NCBI GenBank assembly: GCA_016290325.1
Contig: JAEETL010000014.1
Coordinates: 1-61,055, forward strand
Source: Muribaculaceae bacterium
GTDB lineage: Bacteria > Bacteroidota > Bacteroidia > Bacteroidales > Muribaculaceae
Direction of reading: 5' to 3'
Length of the DNA stretch: 61,055 nt
Shown one piece after another: positions 27,250 through 34,898 of this stretch (position 1 is its first letter; each line of letters begins with the position of its first letter). The notes below the pieces were generated by a model, which made no database searches, was not told the DNA's origin, and saw only the letters and a program-made list of their open reading frames with translations. The position numbers and the translations under genes were made by a program.

Positions 27250-27713
27250 AATGCGAATTACACAAATTAAACTAATTCAACGAATTTGTTTTTATTTTTC
27301 TAGCAGGTTATTGCTGTTGCAAACACGAGCAGTTTCTAAACTTGTGGAACCAAAATTCGCTAGAATTCCAAGTCGGTATCCAGTCACTTTTAGGTAATTT
27401 TTTACTTGACTTTTATGAATATCAGCAATTTGAGAAACTGCCTTTAGTTCAATAATGATTTTATTATAACAAACAAAATCAGCAACATATTCCTTTGTGA
27501 GAGTGACCCCCTTGTAATTGATTTGTAGAGGTACCTCACGTTTGAAGGGAATACCGGCCTTCTTAAATTCAATTGCCAACGCTTCTTGATAAACAGCTTC
27601 AAGAAAACCACAACCCAATTCTCGGTGGACTTCCATTAAACAGCCTGTGATGTCATATGACTCTTTTGGATAAATCAGCATGTAGAATTAGTATAATTCG
27701 TGAAATTCGCATT
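27250..27713. repeat. Inverted repeats bracketing the GxxExxY gene
   Basis: A 27-nt sequence at 27250-27276 (AATGCGAATTACACAAATTA...) recurs inverted at 27687-27713 (minus AATGCGAATTTCACGAATTA...), matching at 24 of 27 positions. The pair encloses only the GxxExxY ORF. This looks like a small IR-bounded cassette inserted between miaA and the S9 peptidase gene. Confidence 0.75.
27292..27681 (-). CDS. GxxExxY protein (PDDEXK-like)
   Basis: A 129-aa protein of the GxxExxY family (PF13366-like). It shows the naming motif GCGFLEAVYQEAL near residue 23, VPLQINYKGVTL, and the PD-(D/E)xK-like core YVADFVCYNKIIIELKAV (Asp, then ExK). The fold suggests a nuclease, but activity in the family is not firmly shown. 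The gene is AT-rich and lies within a pair of 27-nt inverted repeats, both signs of acquisition as a cassette. Confidence 0.88.
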   Translation of the reverse strand: MLIYPKESYDITGCLMEVHRELGCGFLEAVYQEALAIEFKKAGIPFKREVPLQINYKGVTLTKEYVADFVCYNKIIIELKAVSQIADIHKSQVKNYLKVTGYRLGILANFGSTSLETARVCNSNNLLEK

Positions 27714-27729
27714 AGCCCCGCAGGGAAAA

Positions 27730-29898
27730 TTATTTGAGGTACTGGTCGTAGAACTCAAGGGCGCGCTTGTAGACCACATAGCGGGCCGAGCAGTCGCGTA
27801 TGCTGTGGTTCATGTTGGGGAAGACCATCATGTCACAGGTGCGGTTCATGTCCACAAGCTTTGATACATACTGCATCGAGTTGACGATGTGCACATTGTC
27901 GTCGGCGCTACCGAACATGATGAGCACGCGGCCCTTGAGGTTCTCGGCGCGGTTAAGCGGGAAGTTGCTGTAGCCCTCGGGGTTCTCTTGGGGTGTGCGC
28001 ATGTAACGCTCGGTGTAGATGCTGTCATAGAATCGCCATGTGGTCACCGGTGCGATGCTCACGCCACAGGCATAGTTACTACCCGGCTCGCTCATCGCCA
28101 TGAGCGTTTGGAAGCCGCCATAGCTCCATCCCATGATGCCGATGTGGTCAGCGTCCACCCAGGGCTGGCTAGCCATGTAATTGGCAGCAGCCACAGCGTC
28201 TTCGGTCTCATATTTTCCCAGGTTCAGGTAGGTAATGGACTCAAAATCCTTACCACGGAAACCCGTGCCACGGCTGTCCACCTCACACACGATGTAGCCT
28301 TGGGTGGCAAAATACTGTTCCCAGCCCATGCGCCAGCGATTGACCACCTCCTGTGAGCCGGGACCGTTGTAATGCTCCATAATGACAGGATACTTCTTTG
28401 ACGGGTCAAAGTCCACAGGCTTAATCATGTAGCCGTTAAGGGTATAGCCGTCGTGCTCCATGGTGAAGAATTCCTTCTTGGGCACGTCCACGGCAGTGTA
28501 ACGGCGAGCATACTCCTCGTTGAGCTGCAGGTCGCGCACACGCTTGCCCTTGCGGTCATAGATGCGGTACTGATGGGGGGTCTGGGCATCGCTGTAACAG
28601 CCCACATAATAACTGAAATCTCCGTTGAAGATAGCTGATGCGGTACCTTGGCCGTCAGCAGTTGAGGGAGCGAGGCGTGTCACCTTTCCCTTGGCATCGA
28701 CATACTCAACAACACGGTTCAACGGACCGCAAGAGGCCTGATAGTAGAACCGTTTAGTGGCTTTGTCGTAACCGTAGAATTGGGAAATGATGCGGTTGTC
28801 GTCATTGGTGAGCTGGCGCATGAGGTTGCCGTCCAAATCATATTGGTAGAGCTGCATGTAACCCGAGCGCTCGCTGGGAATGACAAAGAAATTGTCCTCG
28901 TATTGCACCTGTTGGCTGGTCTCAGCATCAACCCAGGTGTCGGAGGTCTCGTGATAAACCTGCTTGGCATCGCCCGTGCGGGGATTGACAGCATAGATGC
29001 GCAAGTCGTTTTGGTGACGGTTCAGACGCTGCACCATCAGACGTTGAGGATCGGGGCTGAAGGTGATGTGGCAAACGTAGTCCTCCTCATCAAGGGGCAC
29101 GTTTAACTGCTTGAAGGAGCCATCGATAACATCATAGCAGTGCACGGTCACCACCGAGTTTTTCTCGCCCGCTACAGGGTACTTGAAGTCATAGCGGCCA
29201 GGATAGAGCTCATACTCGTCCTTGGGGTTGCAGGTGCCCTGATAGATGACCATCGAGGCCATCTTCACCTGGCTTTCATCCCAGCGAAGGAACGCCAGCG
29301 AGCGGCTGTCACTCGACCAGTTCAAGGTGTTGAGCATTCCCAATTCCTCTTGGTACACCCAATCGGGCACGCCGTAGATGATATTGTTTTTCTTGCCGTC
29401 ATGGGTGACTTGAACTGTCGTGCCGTCCTCCAGATTGCGCACAAACACATTGTTATCATTGACATAGGCTACACGCTTGCCGTCGGGTGAGAGGGTGGCG
29501 ATTTCCTCGCCTCCGCCGTCACTCAACGACTTGAGCGTCTTGTTCTTCAGATCATAAACGTAGTAGTCTGCACTGAAACTGTAACGGTAAATCTCCTGTG
29601 AATTGTTCCACAGCAGCACATATGCGCCGTCGGCTGTCACCTCAAAGTCATCCCAACCCGTCACCAACTCATTGCGGGTGTCGACCAGCACGCTCTCGTT
29701 GCCCTTGGCATAGCTGATTCGGTTAATAGCATTGCCGTCGTCACTCAGGCGGTAAAAATAGCGGCCGTCGCTCTTACTGGGCTGCATCGCACCGATGCCG
29801 CGTGGCGAACTGCCGCGCAATACACATTCTTCAAGCGTCAGTGCGCTAGCGCCCAACGCCAGCACCATCATCATGATAATAAGAAATGACTTTTTCAT
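27730..29898 (-). CDS. S9 family prolyl oligopeptidase (dipeptidyl peptidase IV-like)
   Basis: A 722-aa exported serine peptidase. The signal peptide (residues 1-18, ending near GASA) is followed by an eight-bladed propeller-type N-domain (DPPIV_N). The C-terminal alpha/beta hydrolase domain has the nucleophile in GWSYGGFQTLMAM, the Asp in FGSADDNVH and the His in FPNMNHSIR. In Bacteroidales such enzymes cleave Xaa-Pro dipeptides from peptides in the periplasm. The start overlaps the bcp stop by 4 nt (ATGA), indicating translational coupling. Confidence 0.93.
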   Translation of the reverse strand: MKKSFLIIMMMVLALGASALTLEECVLRGSSPRGIGAMQPSKSDGRYFYRLSDDGNAINRISYAKGNESVLVDTRNELVTGWDDFEVTADGAYVLLWNNSQEIYRYSFSADYYVYDLKNKTLKSLSDGGGEEIATLSPDGKRVAYVNDNNVFVRNLEDGTTVQVTHDGKKNNIIYGVPDWVYQEELGMLNTLNWSSDSRSLAFLRWDESQVKMASMVIYQGTCNPKDEYELYPGRYDFKYPVAGEKNSVVTVHCYDVIDGSFKQLNVPLDEEDYVCHITFSPDPQRLMVQRLNRHQNDLRIYAVNPRTGDAKQVYHETSDTWVDAETSQQVQYEDNFFVIPSERSGYMQLYQYDLDGNLMRQLTNDDNRIISQFYGYDKATKRFYYQASCGPLNRVVEYVDAKGKVTRLAPSTADGQGTASAIFNGDFSYYVGCYSDAQTPHQYRIYDRKGKRVRDLQLNEEYARRYTAVDVPKKEFFTMEHDGYTLNGYMIKPVDFDPSKKYPVIMEHYNGPGSQEVVNRWRMGWEQYFATQGYIVCEVDSRGTGFRGKDFESITYLNLGKYETEDAVAAANYMASQPWVDADHIGIMGWSYGGFQTLMAMSEPGSNYACGVSIAPVTTWRFYDSIYTERYMRTPQENPEGYSNFPLNRAENLKGRVLIMFGSADDNVHIVNSMQYVSKLVDMNRTCDMMVFPNMNHSIRDCSARYVVYKRALEFYDQYLK

Positions 29899-30347
29899 AA
29901 TCCGAGTTCCAAAATCTGGTTTGCGCTGTCTTTAGTGTTCACTTTTTCGATAATGTGCTTCACCACACCCTGTTCATCGATGATGAAGGTAGTGCGCACG
30001 GTGCCCATGTAGGTGCGGCCAGCCATCTTTTTCTCGCGCCATACGCCGAAGGCCTGGTTCAGCGCCGTGTCGGTGTCAGCGATGAGCGGGAAGGGCAGAC
30101 TGTACTTATCGGCAAACTTCTGGTGGCTTGCAGCACTGTCCTTGCTCACACCCAGCAAAGCAAAACCTGCGCGCTTGAGCGCGCCATAGCCTTCAGATAG
30201 GCTGCATGCCTCGGCAGTGCATCCAGGCGTGTTGTCCTTTGGGTAGAAATAAATGATGAGTTTCTTACCGGCAAAATCGCTGGCTTTCACTTCGTTGCCA
30301 TTGGCGTCCAAACCCAGGAATTCGGGAATCTTATCTCCAATCTTCAT
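29895..30347 (-). CDS. bcp: Thiol peroxidase, peroxiredoxin Q / Bcp
   Basis: Thioredoxin-dependent reduction of H2O2 and organic hydroperoxides in the cytosol. Starting at ATG 30347 (MKIGDKIPEF) it is 150 aa, normal for the family; the longer frame adds a non-conserved stretch. The active site NTPGCTAEAC holds the peroxidatic Cys and a resolving Cys five residues later, the Bcp alpha-2 type. YFYPKDNTP and GVSKDS are conserved. It is the first gene of a two-gene operon with the S9 peptidase. Confidence 0.94.
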   Translation of the reverse strand: MKIGDKIPEFLGLDANGNEVKASDFAGKKLIIYFYPKDNTPGCTAEACSLSEGYGALKRAGFALLGVSKDSAASHQKFADKYSLPFPLIADTDTALNQAFGVWREKKMAGRTYMGTVRTTFIIDEQGVVKHIIEKVNTKDSANQILELGL

Positions 30348-30511
30348 AGTGTCATTCAGTTTTAAAGTTTGATTAATTTTACAAAAGTAATAAAAAATCG
30401 GCAGTCTATTGTCAAGCCAACGAAAAAGCAATCACTTTTTCATTGAACATCTGAATAAATTGAGGCATTATTGACCCAGCATGGCACGCTGGGTAATAAA
30501 AATGGTGCCCT

Positions 30512-30544
30512 TTTGTCCTTGTGTCAGGTTTTTTAGTAATTTTG
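30512..30544 (+). promoter_or_regulatory. Promoter for acyltransferase gene
   Basis: TTTG (30512-30515), a 21-nt spacer, then TAATTTTG (30537-30544), about 54 nt before ATG 30598. It shows that the frame upstream of 30598 is non-coding. Confidence 0.7.
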
Positions 30545-30597
30545 CATCCCATAATTGCAATTCTTCCACAGACGGTTGCGGAATTTTTAATTCATCA

Positions 30598-31659
30598 ATG
30601 GAAATACAGAATACAACTAACTCACCCCAATCGGGACAGGCTGGCACAAAGCGTATCGAGTATATTGATGCCCTTCGCGGCTTCACTATGTTCCTCGTTG
30701 TGGTGTGTCATGTGTCATTATTTTGTTTTGGCGTGTTCGGGCGTGGTTACACGTATGTAGCCTTTGTATTGCAAGTAGTCATGCCTTTGTTCTTTTTCAT
30801 CAGCGGCTTTGTGATGTATAAAGCTGATATGAAATGGAATGTTGGTCAGATAGTTAAGTTTTTCAAAAAGAAGATACCGGTTCTGTTAATTACACCTTTC
30901 ATCTTCTTTGCGGTCTATGTGTTCACGTACGACAAGAGCATGATGGAAGGACTGTTTGAGGTGGGCAAGTTTGGTTATTGGTTCACCTTCGTGCTGTTCG
31001 TTTATTATGCTATCTATGTGACCGTTATGTCCATTTGTCGCAAATGGTGGGTAGACATTGTGCTGGTGCTGGTAGGTTTGTGTGTTTACTTTGTTGTTTG
31101 GCCGGGGTACAAGAGCTATGTCCCAGTGCCTGATGATGTTCTGTCATTACTAAGCGTAGACCGTTGGCATCATTTCATCTTTTTTGTATTAGGCATACTC
31201 ACCAGAAAGCATTTCAAAAAAGTAGAGAATTTACTAGAAGGAAAATGGTTCGTGATGGTTTGTTTGCTATTTTATTTTCTCGATAACGCATTTGCCAAGG
31301 CTCTGCCAATCAATGGTGGGGTGGTACTGCCATTCCTGTCTTTTACTGGAATTGTGATTGTTTTCACCTTCTTCAGGAAGAATCAGGCCGTGTTCTCCAA
31401 GGAGCATCGTTTGGGCCGTGCCATGCAATTTGTTGGGCGCAGAACGCTCGACATCTATTTGATTCATTATTTTTTCCTACCCGAAAACCTCACTTTTGTT
31501 ACCGTGTTCAAGGATCATCCTATGCCGGTTCTTGAGTTCTTGGCATCGTCGACCGTTGCAATAATAGTTATTGTCGCCAGTTTGCTGGTGAGCAACATCA
31601 TCCGTCTCAGCCCGTTCCTGGCCCATTGGTTGTTTGGGGTAAAGCAGGTGTCAAACTGA
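30598..31659 (+). CDS. Acyltransferase 3 family membrane protein
   Basis: A 353-aa inner-membrane protein with about ten hydrophobic helices. After a short polar N-terminus (MEIQNTTNSP), the family start motif RIEYIDALRGFTMFLVVVCHV appears, with the conserved Arg and the catalytic His in helix 1. Such enzymes O-acylate sugars of exopolysaccharide, peptidoglycan or lipids from a cytoplasmic acyl donor. The start is chosen at 30598 because the promoter ends just before it. Confidence 0.85.
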   Translation: MEIQNTTNSPQSGQAGTKRIEYIDALRGFTMFLVVVCHVSLFCFGVFGRGYTYVAFVLQVVMPLFFFISGFVMYKADMKWNVGQIVKFFKKKIPVLLITPFIFFAVYVFTYDKSMMEGLFEVGKFGYWFTFVLFVYYAIYVTVMSICRKWWVDIVLVLVGLCVYFVVWPGYKSYVPVPDDVLSLLSVDRWHHFIFFVLGILTRKHFKKVENLLEGKWFVMVCLLFYFLDNAFAKALPINGGVVLPFLSFTGIVIVFTFFRKNQAVFSKEHRLGRAMQFVGRRTLDIYLIHYFFLPENLTFVTVFKDHPMPVLEFLASSTVAIIVIVASLLVSNIIRLSPFLAHWLFGVKQVSN

Positions 31660-31730
31660 GGATGACAGGCGATTAGCACCCTCAATCGCGTTAAATTTTG
31701 CGAAATATTTTTGCTATTTGCTATTGTTGC

Positions 31731-31761
31731 TTGCACATCTTATAAAAAATATCTAATTTTG
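31731..31761 (+). promoter_or_regulatory. Promoter for bamD
   Basis: TTG (31731-31733), a 20-nt spacer, then TAATTTTG (31754-31761), 28 nt before ATG 31789. Confidence 0.65.
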
Positions 31762-31788
31762 CGGGCTAATTGCGCAAAATGCTGTTCA

Positions 31789-32595
31789 ATGATTAAGAGA
31801 TTATCGATAATAATGGCGATAGCTTGTGTGCTCATGAGCTGTGGTGAGTATAACAAGGTGATGAAAAGTAGTGACCTTGAATACAAGTATGCTTATGCCC
31901 AAAAAGCCTTTGAGAACAAGCGTTATGCCCAGGCATATACCATCCTGAGTGAATTGGTGCCTGTTTTTCGCGGCACACCTAAGGCCGAGGAGTCACTTTA
32001 TTTGTTGGCGTTGAGCTACTACGAGAACCAGGACTACCTGAATTCAGGAATGTATTTCAAGCAGTACTATCAGCGCTACCCTCGTGGAGAGTATGCCGAG
32101 TTGGCCCGTTTCTACGCTGGTTATGGCTATTACCTCGATTCTCCTGATGCCCAGCTCGACCAGAGCGAGACCATTAAGGCCATGGAAGAGTTGCAGGCTT
32201 TCCTGGATTACTTCCCCAGGAGCGATAAAGTGTCGATAGCCCAAGCTGCAGTCTTTGAATTACAGGACAAACTGGTGCTCAAGGAGTTGCAGAATGCTAC
32301 CCTGTATTACAATTTGGGTAACTACATGGGAAACAACTATGAGAGCGCTGTGATAACTGCCCAAAACGCTATCAAGAGCTATCCTTATAGCAAATATAAA
32401 GAGGACTTGCAAATGTTGGTGCTTCGTGCGCGCTTCAAAGAAGCCAGTGAAAGCGTTGAGGAGAAAAAGCAGGATCGTTTCCGCTCGGTGATTGACGAGT
32501 ATTATTCATTTATCAATGATTTTCCTGAGAGCAAGATGCGCAAGGAAGCTGACAATATTTTTAAGATTGCCAACAAGTTTGTGAATGGTAATTAA
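31789..32595 (+). CDS. bamD: Outer membrane protein assembly factor BamD
   Basis: A 268-aa lipoprotein of the beta-barrel assembly machinery. The signal peptide ends in a lipobox with Cys18 (LMSCGEYNKVMKS). Tetratricopeptide-like helices follow, with typical BamD sequences YAQAYTILSELVPVFRGTPKAEESLYLLA, YYENQDYLNSGMYFKQYYQRYP, and INDFPESKMRKEADNIF. The start at 31789 follows the promoter; the frame upstream is non-coding. The rpoZ gene follows 38 nt downstream, a common arrangement in Bacteroidales. Confidence 0.92.
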   Translation: MIKRLSIIMAIACVLMSCGEYNKVMKSSDLEYKYAYAQKAFENKRYAQAYTILSELVPVFRGTPKAEESLYLLALSYYENQDYLNSGMYFKQYYQRYPRGEYAELARFYAGYGYYLDSPDAQLDQSETIKAMEELQAFLDYFPRSDKVSIAQAAVFELQDKLVLKELQNATLYYNLGNYMGNNYESAVITAQNAIKSYPYSKYKEDLQMLVLRARFKEASESVEEKKQDRFRSVIDEYYSFINDFPESKMRKEADNIFKIANKFVNGN

Positions 32596-32632
32596 ACATA
32601 GTAAACATCATCAACATAATATAAGTTAAGAC

Positions 32633-32965
32633 ATGGATTACAAAAAAACCAACGCCCCGCTTACCACAACTGTGCATGACATTATCGAGATGGCTGAGCC
32701 CACTGGCAACATCTATGAGACCGTATGCATCATCAGTAAGCGAGCTAACCAGATTGCTGCCGAGATGAAGTCTGATCTGGAGAAAAAGCTCCAGGAATTT
32801 GCAACTATGAATGACAATCTTGAGGAAATCAGTGAGAATCGTGAGCAGATCGAGATCTCGAAGTATTACGAGAAACTCCCCAAGCCAACACTCATCGCAA
32901 CCCAGGAGTATCTTGAGGACAAGCTCGCTTATCGCAATATAGCCAAGGAGAAAGAGGAGTTTTAA
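32633..32965 (+). CDS. rpoZ: RNA polymerase omega subunit (Rpb6 type)
   Basis: A 110-aa protein of the RNA polymerase Rpb6/omega family in its Bacteroidetes form. Conserved features are GNIYETVCIISKRANQIAAEMKSDLEKKL, the omega core that wraps the beta-prime C-terminus, and the C-terminal PKPTLIATQEYLEDKLAYR. It is cotranscribed with bamD. Confidence 0.85.
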   Translation: MDYKKTNAPLTTTVHDIIEMAEPTGNIYETVCIISKRANQIAAEMKSDLEKKLQEFATMNDNLEEISENREQIEISKYYEKLPKPTLIATQEYLEDKLAYRNIAKEKEEF

Positions 32966-33100
32966 GTCTTTTCTTCGACACATTCAAGACAATAGATATG
33001 ATGAGGGTGGTGCCATATTGGCTCCCCCTCTTCTATACATGTAATAGGCCTTCTTCTTTATGGGGGAATAGTAAATCAATCACTAAAACAATCTCTAGAC

Positions 33101-34033
33101 ATGAAATTTGACTTTTCCGATTTCAGCAAAAAAAGAAGTCAGTTGATGGGCATTTCGATGCTCTTGATTATGATTTTTCATTGCGGGTTGTATTTAAACT
33201 CTAGATATACGCCTTTTTGCGTTGTCGGTGTAGAATTCTTTCTGGTGATTTCTGCGATTGGACTGTTTTTCTCTCTATCCAAAAACCAAGATAAGCTAAG
33301 TTTTTACAAGAAGAGGGTTTTACGAATCCTCCCTACCTATCTCATCGTAGCAGCACCATATTTTGCTCATAACCAGAAATTTGAAATAGGTAATTATTTG
33401 TTTAACCTCTCGGGCTTGTGTATAATCGATGACCAACGCTATTTCTGGTTTATCGGGCAGATATTGATATGTTATTTGCTTGCGCCGTTTTATTTCGGTC
33501 TGATGAAATACAAACTATCCATCTTAATTCCCTTCATTACGTTGATAGTTTGTCATTATTTGGGACTGCTGTTCCCAACATTGGCCATCATGCTGAATAG
33601 GTTTGCCATATTCTTCTTAGGGTTTCATTTGGCTGCTTTGGTTTATAATAAGAAGGTCATAAACAGTTGGCTGATTTTACCTGTTTGTTTGCTTTCTATT
33701 GTGCTGATTCCGATTATTGGCAATATGGAGATATATGAAGGGTACCAAAGGATAGCTTACTTCTTCCTTTCCATTCCGGCACTTGCAGGTATGGTCATGT
33801 TATTAAACAAATGTCCTTCTGTTATCGATAAGTGTCTTGTGTTTGTTGGCGGGATCACTCTGGAGATTTATTTATTGCATGAACGCATTTGTCTCAGGGC
33901 TATGCAATTGGTTTTTGGCCCGATTTCGGGAGCTGTTTTGAGTATCCCATTATGTATCGTTTTGGCCTATTTGCTGAGCATACTCATGAGAAAGATCAAT
34001 CATTTCCTGTTCTCATCTGATGTGCAGTCTTGA
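33101..34033 (+). CDS. Acyltransferase family membrane protein, possibly transferred
   Basis: A 310-aa polytopic membrane protein of the acyltransferase 3 superfamily. The first helix reads LMGISMLLIMIFHCGLYLNSRYTP with the expected His, followed by GVEFFLVISAIGLFFSLSK and YKKRVLRILPTYLIV. It is short for the family but has about nine helices. The coding sequence is clearly richer in A/T and uses AT-ending codons more than neighbours, suggesting acquisition. It is separate from rpoZ by 135 nt. Confidence 0.75.
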   Translation: MKFDFSDFSKKRSQLMGISMLLIMIFHCGLYLNSRYTPFCVVGVEFFLVISAIGLFFSLSKNQDKLSFYKKRVLRILPTYLIVAAPYFAHNQKFEIGNYLFNLSGLCIIDDQRYFWFIGQILICYLLAPFYFGLMKYKLSILIPFITLIVCHYLGLLFPTLAIMLNRFAIFFLGFHLAALVYNKKVINSWLILPVCLLSIVLIPIIGNMEIYEGYQRIAYFFLSIPALAGMVMLLNKCPSVIDKCLVFVGGITLEIYLLHERICLRAMQLVFGPISGAVLSIPLCIVLAYLLSILMRKINHFLFSSDVQS

Positions 34034-34176
34034 TACGACTAAAGCCTAATAAGGGCTATCGTTTTGACTGTTTTGCGGTTTTAATGGGCCTTGGCGATAG
34101 CACATTTTTTCGAGTTCACTTTATAGAATTATGGAGTTGATTTGGGTGTGAAAATATCAATTTATTCCCATTTTTC

Positions 34177-34207
34177 TTGTAAAATCATAAAAAGGAGTGT
34201 AAATTTG
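34177..34207 (+). promoter_or_regulatory. Promoter for S-component gene
   Basis: TTG (34177-34179), a 20-nt spacer, then TAAATTTG (34200-34207), 28 nt before ATG 34235. Confidence 0.65.
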
Positions 34208-34234
34208 CCGAAATTTTAATCAATCTATAAGGTC

Positions 34235-34819
34235 ATGGAAGGAGCAATCAAGGTATTGATATTAGCTGGATTGTATGTGTTGGCATTTTTTGTGGTAGAG
34301 TGTTTGGGCTTTTTGCATCCATTTGGTTGGACTTATAGCGCTGTCTTTTTGGCCGTTGTTGGTGCATGGCCCTATTTCAAGCTTTGCCAGCGTTTCCCCA
34401 TACCGTGTGTAGCCATTATCTGCGCTGTGCTGTTGCTCATGTTCAATTTCCTGATTGGCGAGGGGCATGAGTATTTTGCCATCGGCTGCATCGGCTTTGG
34501 CTGCATTGCCGAGGTCCTTCGCAAAGTGTTCGGTAATTATAGGGGCAGGATGGGCGTGATCACTAGCTATGCCGCGATGTCACTCATTCCTTTCTCGATG
34601 AGCATTGTCCTTTGGCTCGATTATGAAACTGCCATGCAATTGGTGGTTAATCGCATGGGTGACATCTATGCTGCTGTTATGGGACGCATGCTCTCCAAAT
34701 ACATGCTCTTGGCTATGATTATTCTCACGCTTATCTTTGCCGTTACGACAATGTGGATTTTGACTCGCAATTGGCGCCCTCGTGATCAGTATCATTTCAT
34801 GAGGGAAGAAAGAAGGTAG
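34235..34819 (+). CDS. Putative ECF transporter S component (MptD/Trep_Strep-like)
   Basis: A 194-aa integral membrane protein with five or six helices. The pattern LILAGLYVLAFFVVECLGFLHPFGWTYSAVFLAVVGAWPYF, then a glycine-rich FGCIAEVLRK, resembles the MptD/Trep_Strep group of substrate-binding S components of energy-coupling factor transporters. No ECF ATPase or EcfT gene is nearby, so it would rely on a shared module elsewhere. Substrate unknown. It could also be an unrelated small membrane protein. Confidence 0.5.
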   Translation: MEGAIKVLILAGLYVLAFFVVECLGFLHPFGWTYSAVFLAVVGAWPYFKLCQRFPIPCVAIICAVLLLMFNFLIGEGHEYFAIGCIGFGCIAEVLRKVFGNYRGRMGVITSYAAMSLIPFSMSIVLWLDYETAMQLVVNRMGDIYAAVMGRMLSKYMLLAMIILTLIFAVTTMWILTRNWRPRDQYHFMREERR

Positions 34820-34845
34820 TTCATCAGAGTTGAATAAAAAACAAA

Positions 34846-34875
34846 GGCAGAACCCGGTTAGGGCTCTGCCTTTTT
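34846..34875. terminator. Bidirectional terminator
   Basis: GGCAGAACCC (34846-34855) and GGGCTCTGCC (34861-34870) form a 10-bp stem with one mismatch, followed by TTTTT on plus. On minus it is preceded by A-rich DNA that reads as a T tract (TTTGTTTTTTATT). It lies between convergent genes. Confidence 0.85.
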
Positions 34876-34898
34876 AGACGTCTATAATGATGATTTCA

